The notes below the pieces were generated by a model. That model was not told where the DNA came from and searched no databases. It saw nothing but the letters and a program-made list of their open reading frames with translations. Below, one piece after another: positions 31,701-38,490 of a stretch of DNA of 64,000 nucleotides. Source of the stretch: Gammaproteobacteria bacterium (GTDB taxonomy: Bacteria > Pseudomonadota > Gammaproteobacteria > Pseudomonadales > Pseudohongiellaceae); the NCBI GenBank assembly GCA_008081045.1, contig VMDC01000003.1, positions 1 to 64,000 on the forward strand. Reading direction: 5' to 3'. Every line of letters starts with the position of its first letter. Within the stretch, counting starts at the first letter, position 1. The translations under genes and the position numbers were made by a program.

Positions 31701-32189
31701 GGCAAAACTCCCAGCGTTGAGGCCTTTTCAGACCGCACGCTTGAGATTAATCTGCGAATTCCTGCGCTCATTCCGGAGCAGTATTTGCCTGATGTCCATA
31801 CCCGGCTGATCATGTACAAAAGAATCGCTTCAGCCAGCTCAATTGAGGAATTGGAAGACCTTCAGGTGGAGATGATTGATCGTTTCGGTCTGTTACCGAA
31901 AAGCCTTTCCTTACTGTTCCAGCAGACCCAACTGAAGCTCAAAGCTGCAACCTTCGGCATTAAAAAAATCGACGCCAATGTTAACTCCGGGCGTATCGAA
32001 TTTGGTCAGCACACAGACGTCGATCCCTTTTGCCTCGTACAAATGATTCAGAAAGACCCTAATACCTTCAAGCTGAGCAACGCCAATCAGCTCCACTTTT
32101 CTCATAACTGCTCTGAACCACAGGAAAAAATTGGGTTTATTGGCGCAATCCTCGATAAACTGACTCTAACTGACCGGCAGGTTGCGTAG
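28737..32189 (+). CDS. mfd: Transcription-repair coupling factor Mfd
   Basis: Mfd removes stalled RNA polymerase and recruits UvrA for transcription-coupled repair. From the ATG at 28737 it has 1150 residues, almost exactly the E. coli length; an upstream in-frame start at 28668 seems unlikely. The N-terminus has the UvrB-like segment (LPDWETLPYDSFSPHQDI), the middle the RNA-polymerase-interaction domain (DDPIVHLEHGVGRYRGL), and the RecG-like motor has GDVGFGKTEVAMRAAF (about residue 628) and IIDEEHRFGVRQKEKL (about 727). The C-terminal TRCF domain is present. Confidence 0.97.
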   Translation: MSSIFSPSLPTDGYHTCYWQGLNGSAESLALVQAAIRTEGPILLICDTNESVERYLRELSYLSSEFNAYKVFALPDWETLPYDSFSPHQDIISDRLATLFSLPRMQRGIVVTSVSSLMHLLPPRQYIDANSLDLATGQKKALSDLREQMVIAGYQHVTTVMEHGEFAVRGSIVDIFPMGTALPLRIDLFDDEIDSIRRFDPETQRSATTVERVRLLPGREFPLDEPGIMQFRKRFRERFDVDTRQCPIYQDVSDGIASPGLEYYLDVFFEKLDSLFDFLPDNATICKAGDLRQAGEKFWADVSNRYEDRRFDRYRPILAPEQVFIPVNELFSRLKSYRQVEFKAHPQAMRFASEVLPELASNSRAAMPLSAVQEFVHSDPGRVLFTAETAGRRETLLELLKQVDLNPAIIDHWQHFVDSKESLGISVAQIDRGLWLTDERLVIIPEAQIFQDRVAQRRRRKRAQSNTEFIIKSLTELHVDDPIVHLEHGVGRYRGLQTITTEGETTEFLTLEYANQAKLYVPVSALHLISRYSGGDQDSAPLNTLGTEQWQKTKRKAAEKIHDVAAELLEVYAAREAREGFQYTTAVDDYQKFAASFPFEETIDQETAIAAVMQDMSSKRPMDRLVCGDVGFGKTEVAMRAAFIAVTNNKQVIMLVPTTLLAQQHYESFKDRFADWPVKVEVLSRFKSTAEQNSVIQQVKAGQIDILIGTHKLLHTDINYNKLGLLIIDEEHRFGVRQKEKLKALRTNVDILTLTATPIPRTLNMALASVRDLSLIVTPPAKRLSVKTFVREAQDSVIKEAVSRELLRGGQVFYLHNEVKSIERAGEHLQELIPQARICIAHGQMPERELEKVMANFYHKRHNILVCSTIIETGIDIPSANTIIINRADKFGLAQLHQLRGRVGRSHHQAYAYLLLPPQVRLKADAQKRIEAIQAATNLGAGFTLASHDLEIRGAGELLGDEQSGHMQKIGFALYSEMLDEAVSAIRAGKTPSVEAFSDRTLEINLRIPALIPEQYLPDVHTRLIMYKRIASASSIEELEDLQVEMIDRFGLLPKSLSLLFQQTQLKLKAATFGIKKIDANVNSGRIEFGQHTDVDPFCLVQMIQKDPNTFKLSNANQLHFSHNCSEPQEKIGFIGAILDKLTLTDRQVA

Positions 32190-32202
32190 AGTTTTGACCA
32201 TA

Positions 32203-33093
32203 ATGCCTATTAAGCCCCCACTCATCATTGACCTCTATCGCGACAGCCGGTTCATGGTCGGTACTCTCCTGGCCGGATTGACGATGCTTTTCTCAGCGCA
32301 GGCTGCGGGGCAGGACCGGTGGTTCCAGATTGAGGCCACTGTATTTACCAACGAATCCAGATTTGAGCGCGATGCCGAATACTGGCTCCCAAACCAGCCA
32401 GAACTCAGCTTTCCGGAATCTATCAGGCGCTTGGCGACTGTTCAGGATAAGCTGCTTATCGGAGCCTTTCTGACTGCCGAGGATAACTCGCAGGAAACCG
32501 CCGCTGCACCAAATGAAGAAACTCTGCGCAGCCAGAGAATTCTGAGCATGGGCCCGGAACCGGAAAGAGGCGCAGATGAGTTTCGTCTGTTCGATGTACT
32601 AAGAGACGAATACCTTGATTTACCCGCACGCCTGAGTGACTTCAGCCAGACCAACAGAGCCCTCGAAAGATCTCCCGACCACAAGCTTCTGTTTCACGGA
32701 CACTGGAGGCAGAGAGTTGTCAGTGCCGATGAAGCCACTTCAATCTATATCGAAGGCTCACGCCGGCACGATTCCCTGCCGATACTGAATGGCTCTCTGA
32801 CTATTCGGTTTAATGACCAGAAAGACCGCGTCGTTGTTGACGCCAATCTCTGGCTGATTGAGGCAGCGGGCGACACGGAACGCAGCGCCGAGTGGACATT
32901 GCCCGAAATACCTGCGGCAGTCAGTGATCCGACTAGCGGAACAACCCGGTCCGCGAAATATCCTGCCGCTTCATATCGGGTCTACCCCATGCAGCAAAGC
33001 AGAGAAATGCGTAGCAACGAGTTTCATTATCTTGACCACCCCGCGCTGGGTCTGATCATCGCTGTCAGACCTTACGATCTTCCTGTTGACTGA
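32203..33093 (+). CDS. csiV: CsiV family peptidoglycan-binding protein
   Basis: CsiV family proteins are periplasmic peptidoglycan-binding proteins known from Pseudomonas and relatives, where the gene follows mfd as here. The protein has about 296 residues from the ATG at 32203, with a signal segment (MVGTLLAGLTMLFSAQAAG) that ends near AAGQ. A TTG start at 32182 would overlap mfd by 8 bases; an ATG at 32254 is another option. Conserved family features are the RWFQIEATVFTN opening and the C-terminal SNEFHYLDHPALGLIIAV segment. It is convergent with the phosphorylase gene, 32 bases away. Confidence 0.87.
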   Translation: MPIKPPLIIDLYRDSRFMVGTLLAGLTMLFSAQAAGQDRWFQIEATVFTNESRFERDAEYWLPNQPELSFPESIRRLATVQDKLLIGAFLTAEDNSQETAAAPNEETLRSQRILSMGPEPERGADEFRLFDVLRDEYLDLPARLSDFSQTNRALERSPDHKLLFHGHWRQRVVSADEATSIYIEGSRRHDSLPILNGSLTIRFNDQKDRVVVDANLWLIEAAGDTERSAEWTLPEIPAAVSDPTSGTTRSAKYPAASYRVYPMQQSREMRSNEFHYLDHPALGLIIAVRPYDLPVD

Positions 33094-33125
33094 TAGGTTC
33101 GCCGTCGGGCCAGAGCCCTGTCTCC

Positions 33126-33872
33126 TCAAGCGTCTATGATCCGCGCGATTACGCGGCGCAAGAACTGTTGACCGTCCACAAGCACAGCCTCAATTTCTTC
33201 CATAGTCACAACCGTAGGCAGTATGCCAGCTGCCCAGTTGACCGATAGCGCGAGCAGTCCGTAATTGATGCCTAACTCCCTCGCTAAAACTGCTTCCGGC
33301 ATGGCCGTCATGCCAACGATATCGCAGCCATCCCGTCTCATCTTTCGGATCTCAGCAGCGGTTTCCAGACGTGGCCCCTGGGTCACGCCATAAACCCCTC
33401 CGGCCATAACCGGGCGAGCAGCCTCAGATTGATCGTTGATGGTATTGACTGCACTGACCAATTTGTCGGACAGCGCCTGATCAAAAGGGAAAGAGAAATC
33501 CACATGCTGAACAAATCGCTTGCTCTGACCACAGTACGTCGAATGCCTGCCCCAGGTGTAATCAATCAGCTGATCAGGGATGATTATAGAACCCGGGCCC
33601 GTGCCCTCGGCAATCCCACCGACCGCATTGATGGCGACAATCTCGGTCACGCCAGCTAGCCTGAGCGCATCTATGTTTGCCCGATAGTTAATTTCATGCG
33701 GCGGGATATGGTGCTCTTTCCCGTGACGCGCCAGAAACGCAAAAGGTTTTTCTGTTTCAACCAGCTCAATAGGAACGGCAACATCGCTGTATTCCGTAAC
33801 CACCTCGATATGGCGCAAGTTTTCCGTGTAACCGGCGCTGTAGAACCCCGACCCGCCAATGATCCCCAACAT
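33126..33872 (-). CDS. S-methyl-5'-thioinosine phosphorylase (MTAP family)
   Basis: This is a family-2 nucleoside phosphorylase of 248 residues with the phosphate-binding MLGIIGGSGFYSAG start, the ARHGKEHHIPPHEINYRAN segment and GPRLETAAEIRKMRRDG. Near the C-terminus ALSVNWAAGI replaces the Asp-containing TDYDCW region that reads the 6-amino group of adenine in human MTAP. This favours a 6-oxopurine substrate, as for Pseudomonas MTIP. The mfd-csiV-phosphorylase order matches Pseudomonas. It probably salvages methylthioinosine from polyamine metabolism. nagZ, its partner in Pseudomonas, is absent here. Confidence 0.85.
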   Translation of the reverse strand: MLGIIGGSGFYSAGYTENLRHIEVVTEYSDVAVPIELVETEKPFAFLARHGKEHHIPPHEINYRANIDALRLAGVTEIVAINAVGGIAEGTGPGSIIIPDQLIDYTWGRHSTYCGQSKRFVQHVDFSFPFDQALSDKLVSAVNTINDQSEAARPVMAGGVYGVTQGPRLETAAEIRKMRRDGCDIVGMTAMPEAVLARELGINYGLLALSVNWAAGILPTVVTMEEIEAVLVDGQQFLRRVIARIIDA

Positions 33873-34130
33873 CTCATGACCCTAATAATGAAGTACGGCT
33901 GACACCCGGACTGACAAACACAGCTGCGGCCCCGAGTCACCTTAAACCAGCCTGAGCCCTGGCTCAACTGCTCCGGGCCCACGGAATACCCGTAACCCGC
34001 GCCAAAGCAGCCCGATCGCCAGCACCCGCTTGTCTATTAGATCGCCCGGAGGAAAGTCAGTTGTATTCCAGACATTCTCCATTAAACTCAGCATCTCAAG
34101 CTCACACAGCCGTCATAGCGCGTAACCCAG

Positions 34131-34628
34131 ATGGAATACCAATTACGAAAGGCGCGGTTTTCGCGCTGCAGAGAATACCGCTACACGCTGGAACGAAGCT
34201 GGAACAGCGGTAAAGGCACCGTCCTTTTCATCGGGCTTAATCCATCGACAGCAGACCACCTGAGAGACGATCCGACGATCAGGCGCTGCGTCCGGTTTGC
34301 CCGCGACTGGGGTTTTCAGAAACTGATCGTTGTCAATTTGTTTGCATACAGAGCTACTTATCCTGAAGATTTAATGCAAACGCCAGAACCTGTGGGTCCT
34401 AAAAATGATGTCTGGATAAGACACAGCTACCGGAGCGCACAGCTCACTGTTGCCTGCTGGGGTAATCATGGCGCTTATCTGGATCAAGGCAAGCACATCA
34501 GGCAGCAACTCCCCAGGCTTCATTACCTGAAAATGAATCATTCTGAGCAGCCGGCTCATCCGCTCTATCTCAAAGCCACGGCAACCCCTCAACTCTGGCA
34601 GCAGACTTCTGGTAGGAACGGGCATTGA
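34131..34628 (+). CDS. DUF1643 domain protein
   Basis: The 165-residue cytoplasmic protein belongs to DUF1643. It has the characteristic VLFIGLNPSTADHLRDDPTI segment (residues about 31-50), then RRCVRFARDWGF and VNLFAYRATYPEDL, and a later ACWGNHG. The C-terminus contains a HYLKMNHSEQPAHPLYL segment with several histidines. The function is unknown; the family fold has been loosely compared with uracil-DNA-glycosylase-like proteins, but I see no direct evidence for that here. It is followed by a TTGA overlap with the FkbM gene, so the two are probably co-translated. It has no strong ribosome site. Confidence 0.8.
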   Translation: MEYQLRKARFSRCREYRYTLERSWNSGKGTVLFIGLNPSTADHLRDDPTIRRCVRFARDWGFQKLIVVNLFAYRATYPEDLMQTPEPVGPKNDVWIRHSYRSAQLTVACWGNHGAYLDQGKHIRQQLPRLHYLKMNHSEQPAHPLYLKATATPQLWQQTSGRNGH

Positions 34629-35587
34629 AATTTTTGTTACCGGTGAGCAAATGGATCTGGCGTCAATCCTGGATACCGATGCGCCTGAAAAAATCCGCCT
34701 ACCGAATAATAGGACGCTATGATCAGCAACCTGACGCCCCTTTTACGACTGATTTCTTTGGCCTGACCTATGAAGGTAACCTGCGGGACGGAATCGAGTT
34801 CGCCCTGTATTTCTATGGCGCGTTTGAAAAACCACTCCTGTTCTTCATGCGTGATGCCTTAACGGCACTCAGAACACAGGGGTTACGGGGGATTTACTGC
34901 GACATCGGCGCTAATATCGGCCAACACGCATTGTTTATGTCACTGTGCGCAGAGCAGGTCCATGCGTTCGAGCCTTTTCCGGCAGTCCGGAGCCGTCTGG
35001 ATCATCATATTTCACTGAATAAGCTAACAAACATCACGGTACATTCAATCGCACTGAGCGATTCGAACGGCGAATTTGAATTCTTTGCCCCCACCGGAAG
35101 TAACCGAGGGATCGGTTCATTCTTAGCTTCCACCAAAGAAAAAGGCAATGTCTCCATCGGAAAGCTCGAGGTTGCCAAAGGGGATGACTATTATGCCGAG
35201 CAGAACCTGGAGCCGGTTCAGCTGATCAAGATCGACGTTGAAGGCTTGGAAAAGTCGGTGTTATCTGGCCTGAAAAACACCCTGATCAACTTCAGGCCTG
35301 TGATCGTCTGCGAAGTGACCTACGGTGAAAGCCAGTCCTTTCACAGCCTGGAGGAATGCATGAGCACTCTTCCGGATGGATACCTGATCTATCGATTCAA
35401 CACTCGCAAACCCAATGGAAAGACCGCGCGACGCAGAGGTGCACGCGCAAAACGTACCGGGAATTATGAGTTACAGCCTGTAACCCGCTTTCCTGAAGCC
35501 GGGCAGGACGATCTGGTGGCCATACCTGAGGAACACAAACACCTGATCCCACTCACCGGTCCGCGTCGCGGGGCGTCGGGGCCGTGA
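34625..35587 (+). CDS. FkbM family methyltransferase
   Basis: The 320-residue protein is a class I SAM-dependent methyltransferase of the FkbM family. The SAM-binding motif is GIYCDIGANIGQHALFMSL near residue 95, followed by VHAFEPFPAVRSRL with the ribose-binding glutamate and LIKIDVEGLEKSVLSGL, the FkbM C-terminal motif. Such enzymes methylate small molecules or sugars; the substrate here is unknown. The reading opens with TTG at 34625, overlapping the DUF1643 stop; an ATG at 34679 is an alternative. A weak inverted repeat (35602-35608 / 35630-35636) follows the stop. Confidence 0.85.
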   Translation: MKFLLPVSKWIWRQSWIPMRLKKSAYRIIGRYDQQPDAPFTTDFFGLTYEGNLRDGIEFALYFYGAFEKPLLFFMRDALTALRTQGLRGIYCDIGANIGQHALFMSLCAEQVHAFEPFPAVRSRLDHHISLNKLTNITVHSIALSDSNGEFEFFAPTGSNRGIGSFLASTKEKGNVSIGKLEVAKGDDYYAEQNLEPVQLIKIDVEGLEKSVLSGLKNTLINFRPVIVCEVTYGESQSFHSLEECMSTLPDGYLIYRFNTRKPNGKTARRRGARAKRTGNYELQPVTRFPEAGQDDLVAIPEEHKHLIPLTGPRRGASGP

Positions 35588-35793
35588 TAAAGCCAGAAAA
35601 AGGCCTAGCACTAAGAACTCAATCCTAGCCTAGGCCGTTGTACTGCACTTACATCCCAATGTAACGGCCTTACTTGAAAAACCTTTAGCAAACATCTGTA
35701 TTTATTGCTATTTTAGTTCTTTATCAGTCACCGAGATACCGGGCCTTGTTGCCGCCAAAACCAGGCAAAACCCACAAATAGAGAGGGAAAATC

Positions 35794-36255
35794 ATGACAT
35801 CAGGCAAACTGAAGCAAAGCCGGAGAGAATTCTGTAGCGCGGGGGCTGGCGCCCTGGCACTCGCCGGCTGGGCACGACCCTCAACGGCGGCTGAATTAAC
35901 ACCTGAAGAGCAAGCTAACGTCGACCTCGTCAACGAGTTCTGTGCGGCCTGGTCCGAGCCCCAACTGGACAGGATCATGTCTTTTTTTACTGATGACAGC
36001 GCCTACCGAATGACGGAAACGACAGAGCTCGCTGATGGCATCAACGCCGTGTCCGAACGGATTCAGACTCTGATCAATAATGTCGACCGCTTCGATGTTT
36101 TGGATACATTTGCGCGAGGCCCCATGGTTGTGAACGAGCGCAAAGATTACTTTTCAGATTTTGCAATCAAGACCTGGCACGGGGTCGGGATTTTCTTCAT
36201 CCGGGAAGGGAAGATTGTCGATTGGTACGACTACACGATTGCCATGGAGGCCTGA
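35794..36255 (+). CDS. Tat-exported limonene-epoxide-hydrolase-like protein
   Basis: The 153-residue protein starts with a twin-arginine signal (SRREFCSAGAGALALAGWA), so it is likely exported folded to the periplasm. The mature part is an NTF2-like fold resembling limonene-1,2-epoxide hydrolase: the R-x-D pair occurs in NERKD and the later aspartate in VDWYDY. The tyrosine in SAYRM is present, but the asparagine normally two residues later is methionine, so catalysis is uncertain. A strong ribosome site (GAGGGA) precedes the ATG. It stands alone, facing tRNA-Arg. Confidence 0.75.
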   Translation: MTSGKLKQSRREFCSAGAGALALAGWARPSTAAELTPEEQANVDLVNEFCAAWSEPQLDRIMSFFTDDSAYRMTETTELADGINAVSERIQTLINNVDRFDVLDTFARGPMVVNERKDYFSDFAIKTWHGVGIFFIREGKIVDWYDYTIAMEA

Positions 36256-36338
36256 CACAGATCAGTCGGTCCTGACGCGTGCCCGGGCCAGGCTCAGCAC
36301 AGTAAATCTGCATAAGCCATTGGTTTAACGCAGATTAA

Positions 36339-36415
36339 TGGCGCGCCCGGCAGGACTCGAACCTGCAACCCTCGGCTTAGAAGGCCGATGCTCTATCCGG
36401 TTGAGCTACGGGCGC
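36339..36415 (-). tRNA. tRNA-Arg (TCT anticodon)
   Basis: The reverse strand folds into a standard 77-base cloverleaf with acceptor GCGCCCG pairing with CGGGCGC, anticodon TCT in CTTCTAA, the T-loop GTTCGAGTC and an encoded 3' CCA. It strongly resembles E. coli tRNA-Arg for AGA codons. Its 3' end faces the putative accessory block 33873-36338. Confidence 0.97.
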
Positions 36416-36794
36416 TTAGAATCTCTTTGCGTCACTCTCTCTTAATCTGTATCAACAGCAAACCAGTGCAGCCCCCTCAAACAGGCCCCCTGTCCCGCTC
36501 AGTCGATACACGCCTTTCCGGCTGACTTTTGTGAATGGGGTTCGGAGTTCCGTAACAGGTCAGTCCGGTATACATTCCGGCTAGGGTAAGCGACATACCG
36601 TGGAGCACCGTTGCCAAGCGGCCCCGATACCCACCTGACTCATCCTGCACTGTCACAGACCCCAGGTTCAGATCGCAAAGCTCGGTTCTTCTGCCGTCCA
36701 GGGTCGATAGCTCCTTTATTTCCATACCGCCATTTCCACACCGCCGGGGTGCCGAAAAACCTGCCGAATGAGGCCCAGTGCGTTTGAGGAATAA
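36416..36794. other. Spacer between tRNA-Arg and tRNA-His
   Basis: These 379 bases separate two tRNA genes on the same strand, while the tRNA-His/tRNA-Pro gap is only 34 bases. The only open frame of note is the 82-codon minus-strand reading listed separately (36477-36725). I see no further RNA gene, no repeat and no clear terminator. Confidence 0.5.
36477..36725 (-). CDS. Possible small protein between tRNA genes
   Basis: An 82-residue reading starts at an ATG at 36725, about 9 bases after a GGAAA element. Its composition looks protein-like (MEIKELSTLDGRRTELCDLN start, a short hydrophobic stretch LHGMSLTLAGMYTGLTCYG, basic polar tail). No homologous family is recognised. It sits inside what would be a tRNA precursor transcript, which argues against translation. 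The reading may be chance. Confidence 0.22.
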   Translation of the reverse strand: MEIKELSTLDGRRTELCDLNLGSVTVQDESGGYRGRLATVLHGMSLTLAGMYTGLTCYGTPNPIHKSQPERRVSTERDRGPV

Positions 36795-36871
36795 TGGGGT
36801 GACTGATGGGGCTCGAACCCACGACAACCGGAGTCACAGTCCGGGGCTCTACCAACTGAGCTACAGTCACC
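36795..36871 (-). tRNA. tRNA-His (GTG anticodon)
   Basis: The reverse strand gives a cloverleaf with acceptor GTGACTG/CAGTCAC, the extra 5' G at position -1 that is specific to tRNA-His (36871), anticodon GTG in the loop CTGTGAC, discriminator C and encoded CCA. It lies 34 bases downstream of tRNA-Pro. Confidence 0.97.
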
Positions 36872-36905
36872 ATGAAGGCCTGACAGAAGATACCGTCAAG
36901 AAAAT

Positions 36906-36982
36906 TGGTCGGGGTAGAGAGATTTGAACTCCCGACATCTTGCTCCCAAAGCAAGCGCGCTACCAGACTGCGCTATACCCCG
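36906..36982 (-). tRNA. tRNA-Pro (TGG anticodon)
   Basis: The reverse strand gives a 77-base cloverleaf with acceptor CGGGGTA/TACCCCG, anticodon TGG in the loop TTTGGGA, T-loop GTTCAAATC and encoded CCA. It is the first tRNA after cysS; a tRNA cluster downstream of glnS-cysS is also seen in Pseudomonas-like genomes. Confidence 0.97.
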
Positions 36983-37086
36983 ATAGATTTCAAAACCTGC
37001 CTGTCACAGACGCCGGCATAATACTCGCGCCTCGACTCTCCGTCAATCAGCGTCACGCGCTAAATGAGGACAAGCTACGAGGTCAC

Positions 37087-38475
37087 CTACCCCTCAATGC
37101 GCCAGGTACTTCCTCCCACGCCATCCTCAATCACGACGTTCAGCGCAGACAGCTGGTCACGAATCTCGTCGGCTCGCCGCCAGTCCTGGCTCGCTCTGGC
37201 GGCGACACGCTCTGCAACCAATCTGTCAATTTCCGCTTTGTCGAGGTCTGCCCCGACCGAATGCTGCAGGAAAGCCGCTGGATCGGCCTGCAACAGACCT
37301 AAACACCCGCCCAGACGCACCAACAGCGCACCCAGCTGGTTAGCCAGCGCCGGATTCTCGCTTTTTATCTGGTGTATTTCGGAAACCATTTCAAAGAGCA
37401 CACTCAATGCCTCAGGGGTATTGAAATCATCGTCCATCGCGGATCTGAAGGCTTTTTCAAAGCGGCTGTTGGTCAAGGTTTTTGCTTCGGCGAGATCGAG
37501 ATCTTTAAGGCAATGATAAAACCTTTCCACAGCCCTAACCGACTGATCAAGCGACTGCTGCGAATAATTAATGGGACTGCGGTAGTGACTGCTGATCAAC
37601 AGATAACGCACAATTTCGGGTTTGTACTTAGCCAACACCTCCCTCACGGTGAAAAAATTGCCCAGGGACTTGGACATTTTTTCATCATCAATCCGCAGAG
37701 GACCGTTGTGCATCCACAGCTTGGCAAAGGTGGCTCCGGTAGCCGCTTCAGACTGGGCGATTTCATTTTCGTGGTGTGGAAACATTAAATCCGAACCACC
37801 ACCATGAATATCAAAAGTGTCACCGAGCGCGCATGTGGACATCGCCGAGCATTCAATATGCCATCCGGGGCGCCCGTACCCCCAAGGCGAATCCCAGCCG
37901 ACCGCAGTATCGTCAGCGGCCTTCCACAGGACAAAGTCTCTGGGGTCGCGCTTCAGCTCGCCGACTTCTACGCGCGCTCCTTCGAGTAATTCATCGGGTT
38001 TTTTCTTGGAAAGTTTCCCATAGTCAGAGAAATTCGAGACGGAAAAATAGACATCCCCGTTGTCGGCGCGATAGGCGTGATCACTGTCCAGCAGTCTTTC
38101 TATCATGCTGACCATCTGGTCAATGTGGGCGGTTGCCCGGGGCTCCTGGTCCGGTCGTATTATCGCCAGCGCCGCCTCATCTTCGTGCATGGCAGTGATA
38201 TAGCGACCGGTAACCGCAGTGAACGGCTCATCGTTTTCGACTGCACGGGCCAGAATTTTGTCATCAACGTCAGTAATGTTTCTGACATAGGTGACATCCA
38301 GCCCACTGAATCTCAGGTAGCGCACCACCACATCAAAGGCTAACAGCATTCTGGCATGGCCGAGATGGCAGAAGTCATAAACCGTCATGCCACACACATA
38401 AAGCCGGACCTTGCCGGGCTCCAGTGGCTGCAAAGGCTCTTTTCGCTGGGTCAGTGTGTTGTAGATGGTTACCAA
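37087..38475 (-). CDS. cysS: Cysteinyl-tRNA synthetase
   Basis: CysRS charges tRNA-Cys. The 462-residue class I enzyme has the zinc ligand and signature at YVCGMTVYDFCHLGHARM (C28; HIGH-like HLGH at 37-40), the other zinc ligands in WHIECSAMS and FPHHENEIAQSE, and the KMSKSLGNFFTV catalytic loop near residue 268. The anticodon-recognition C-terminal domain is complete. It lies 15 bases after glnS on the same strand and is followed by the tRNA genes for Pro, His and Arg. Confidence 0.97.
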   Translation of the reverse strand: MVTIYNTLTQRKEPLQPLEPGKVRLYVCGMTVYDFCHLGHARMLLAFDVVVRYLRFSGLDVTYVRNITDVDDKILARAVENDEPFTAVTGRYITAMHEDEAALAIIRPDQEPRATAHIDQMVSMIERLLDSDHAYRADNGDVYFSVSNFSDYGKLSKKKPDELLEGARVEVGELKRDPRDFVLWKAADDTAVGWDSPWGYGRPGWHIECSAMSTCALGDTFDIHGGGSDLMFPHHENEIAQSEAATGATFAKLWMHNGPLRIDDEKMSKSLGNFFTVREVLAKYKPEIVRYLLISSHYRSPINYSQQSLDQSVRAVERFYHCLKDLDLAEAKTLTNSRFEKAFRSAMDDDFNTPEALSVLFEMVSEIHQIKSENPALANQLGALLVRLGGCLGLLQADPAAFLQHSVGADLDKAEIDRLVAERVAARASQDWRRADEIRDQLSALNVVIEDGVGGSTWRIEG

Positions 38476-38490
38476 AACGCGTTGCTCCTA

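Noticed and set aside
33942..34094. A 50-codon minus-strand frame upstream of the MTIP gene
   Set aside because: It has an ATG but no ribosome site, no recognisable domain and an ordinary composition; the 258-base gap is better read as non-coding.
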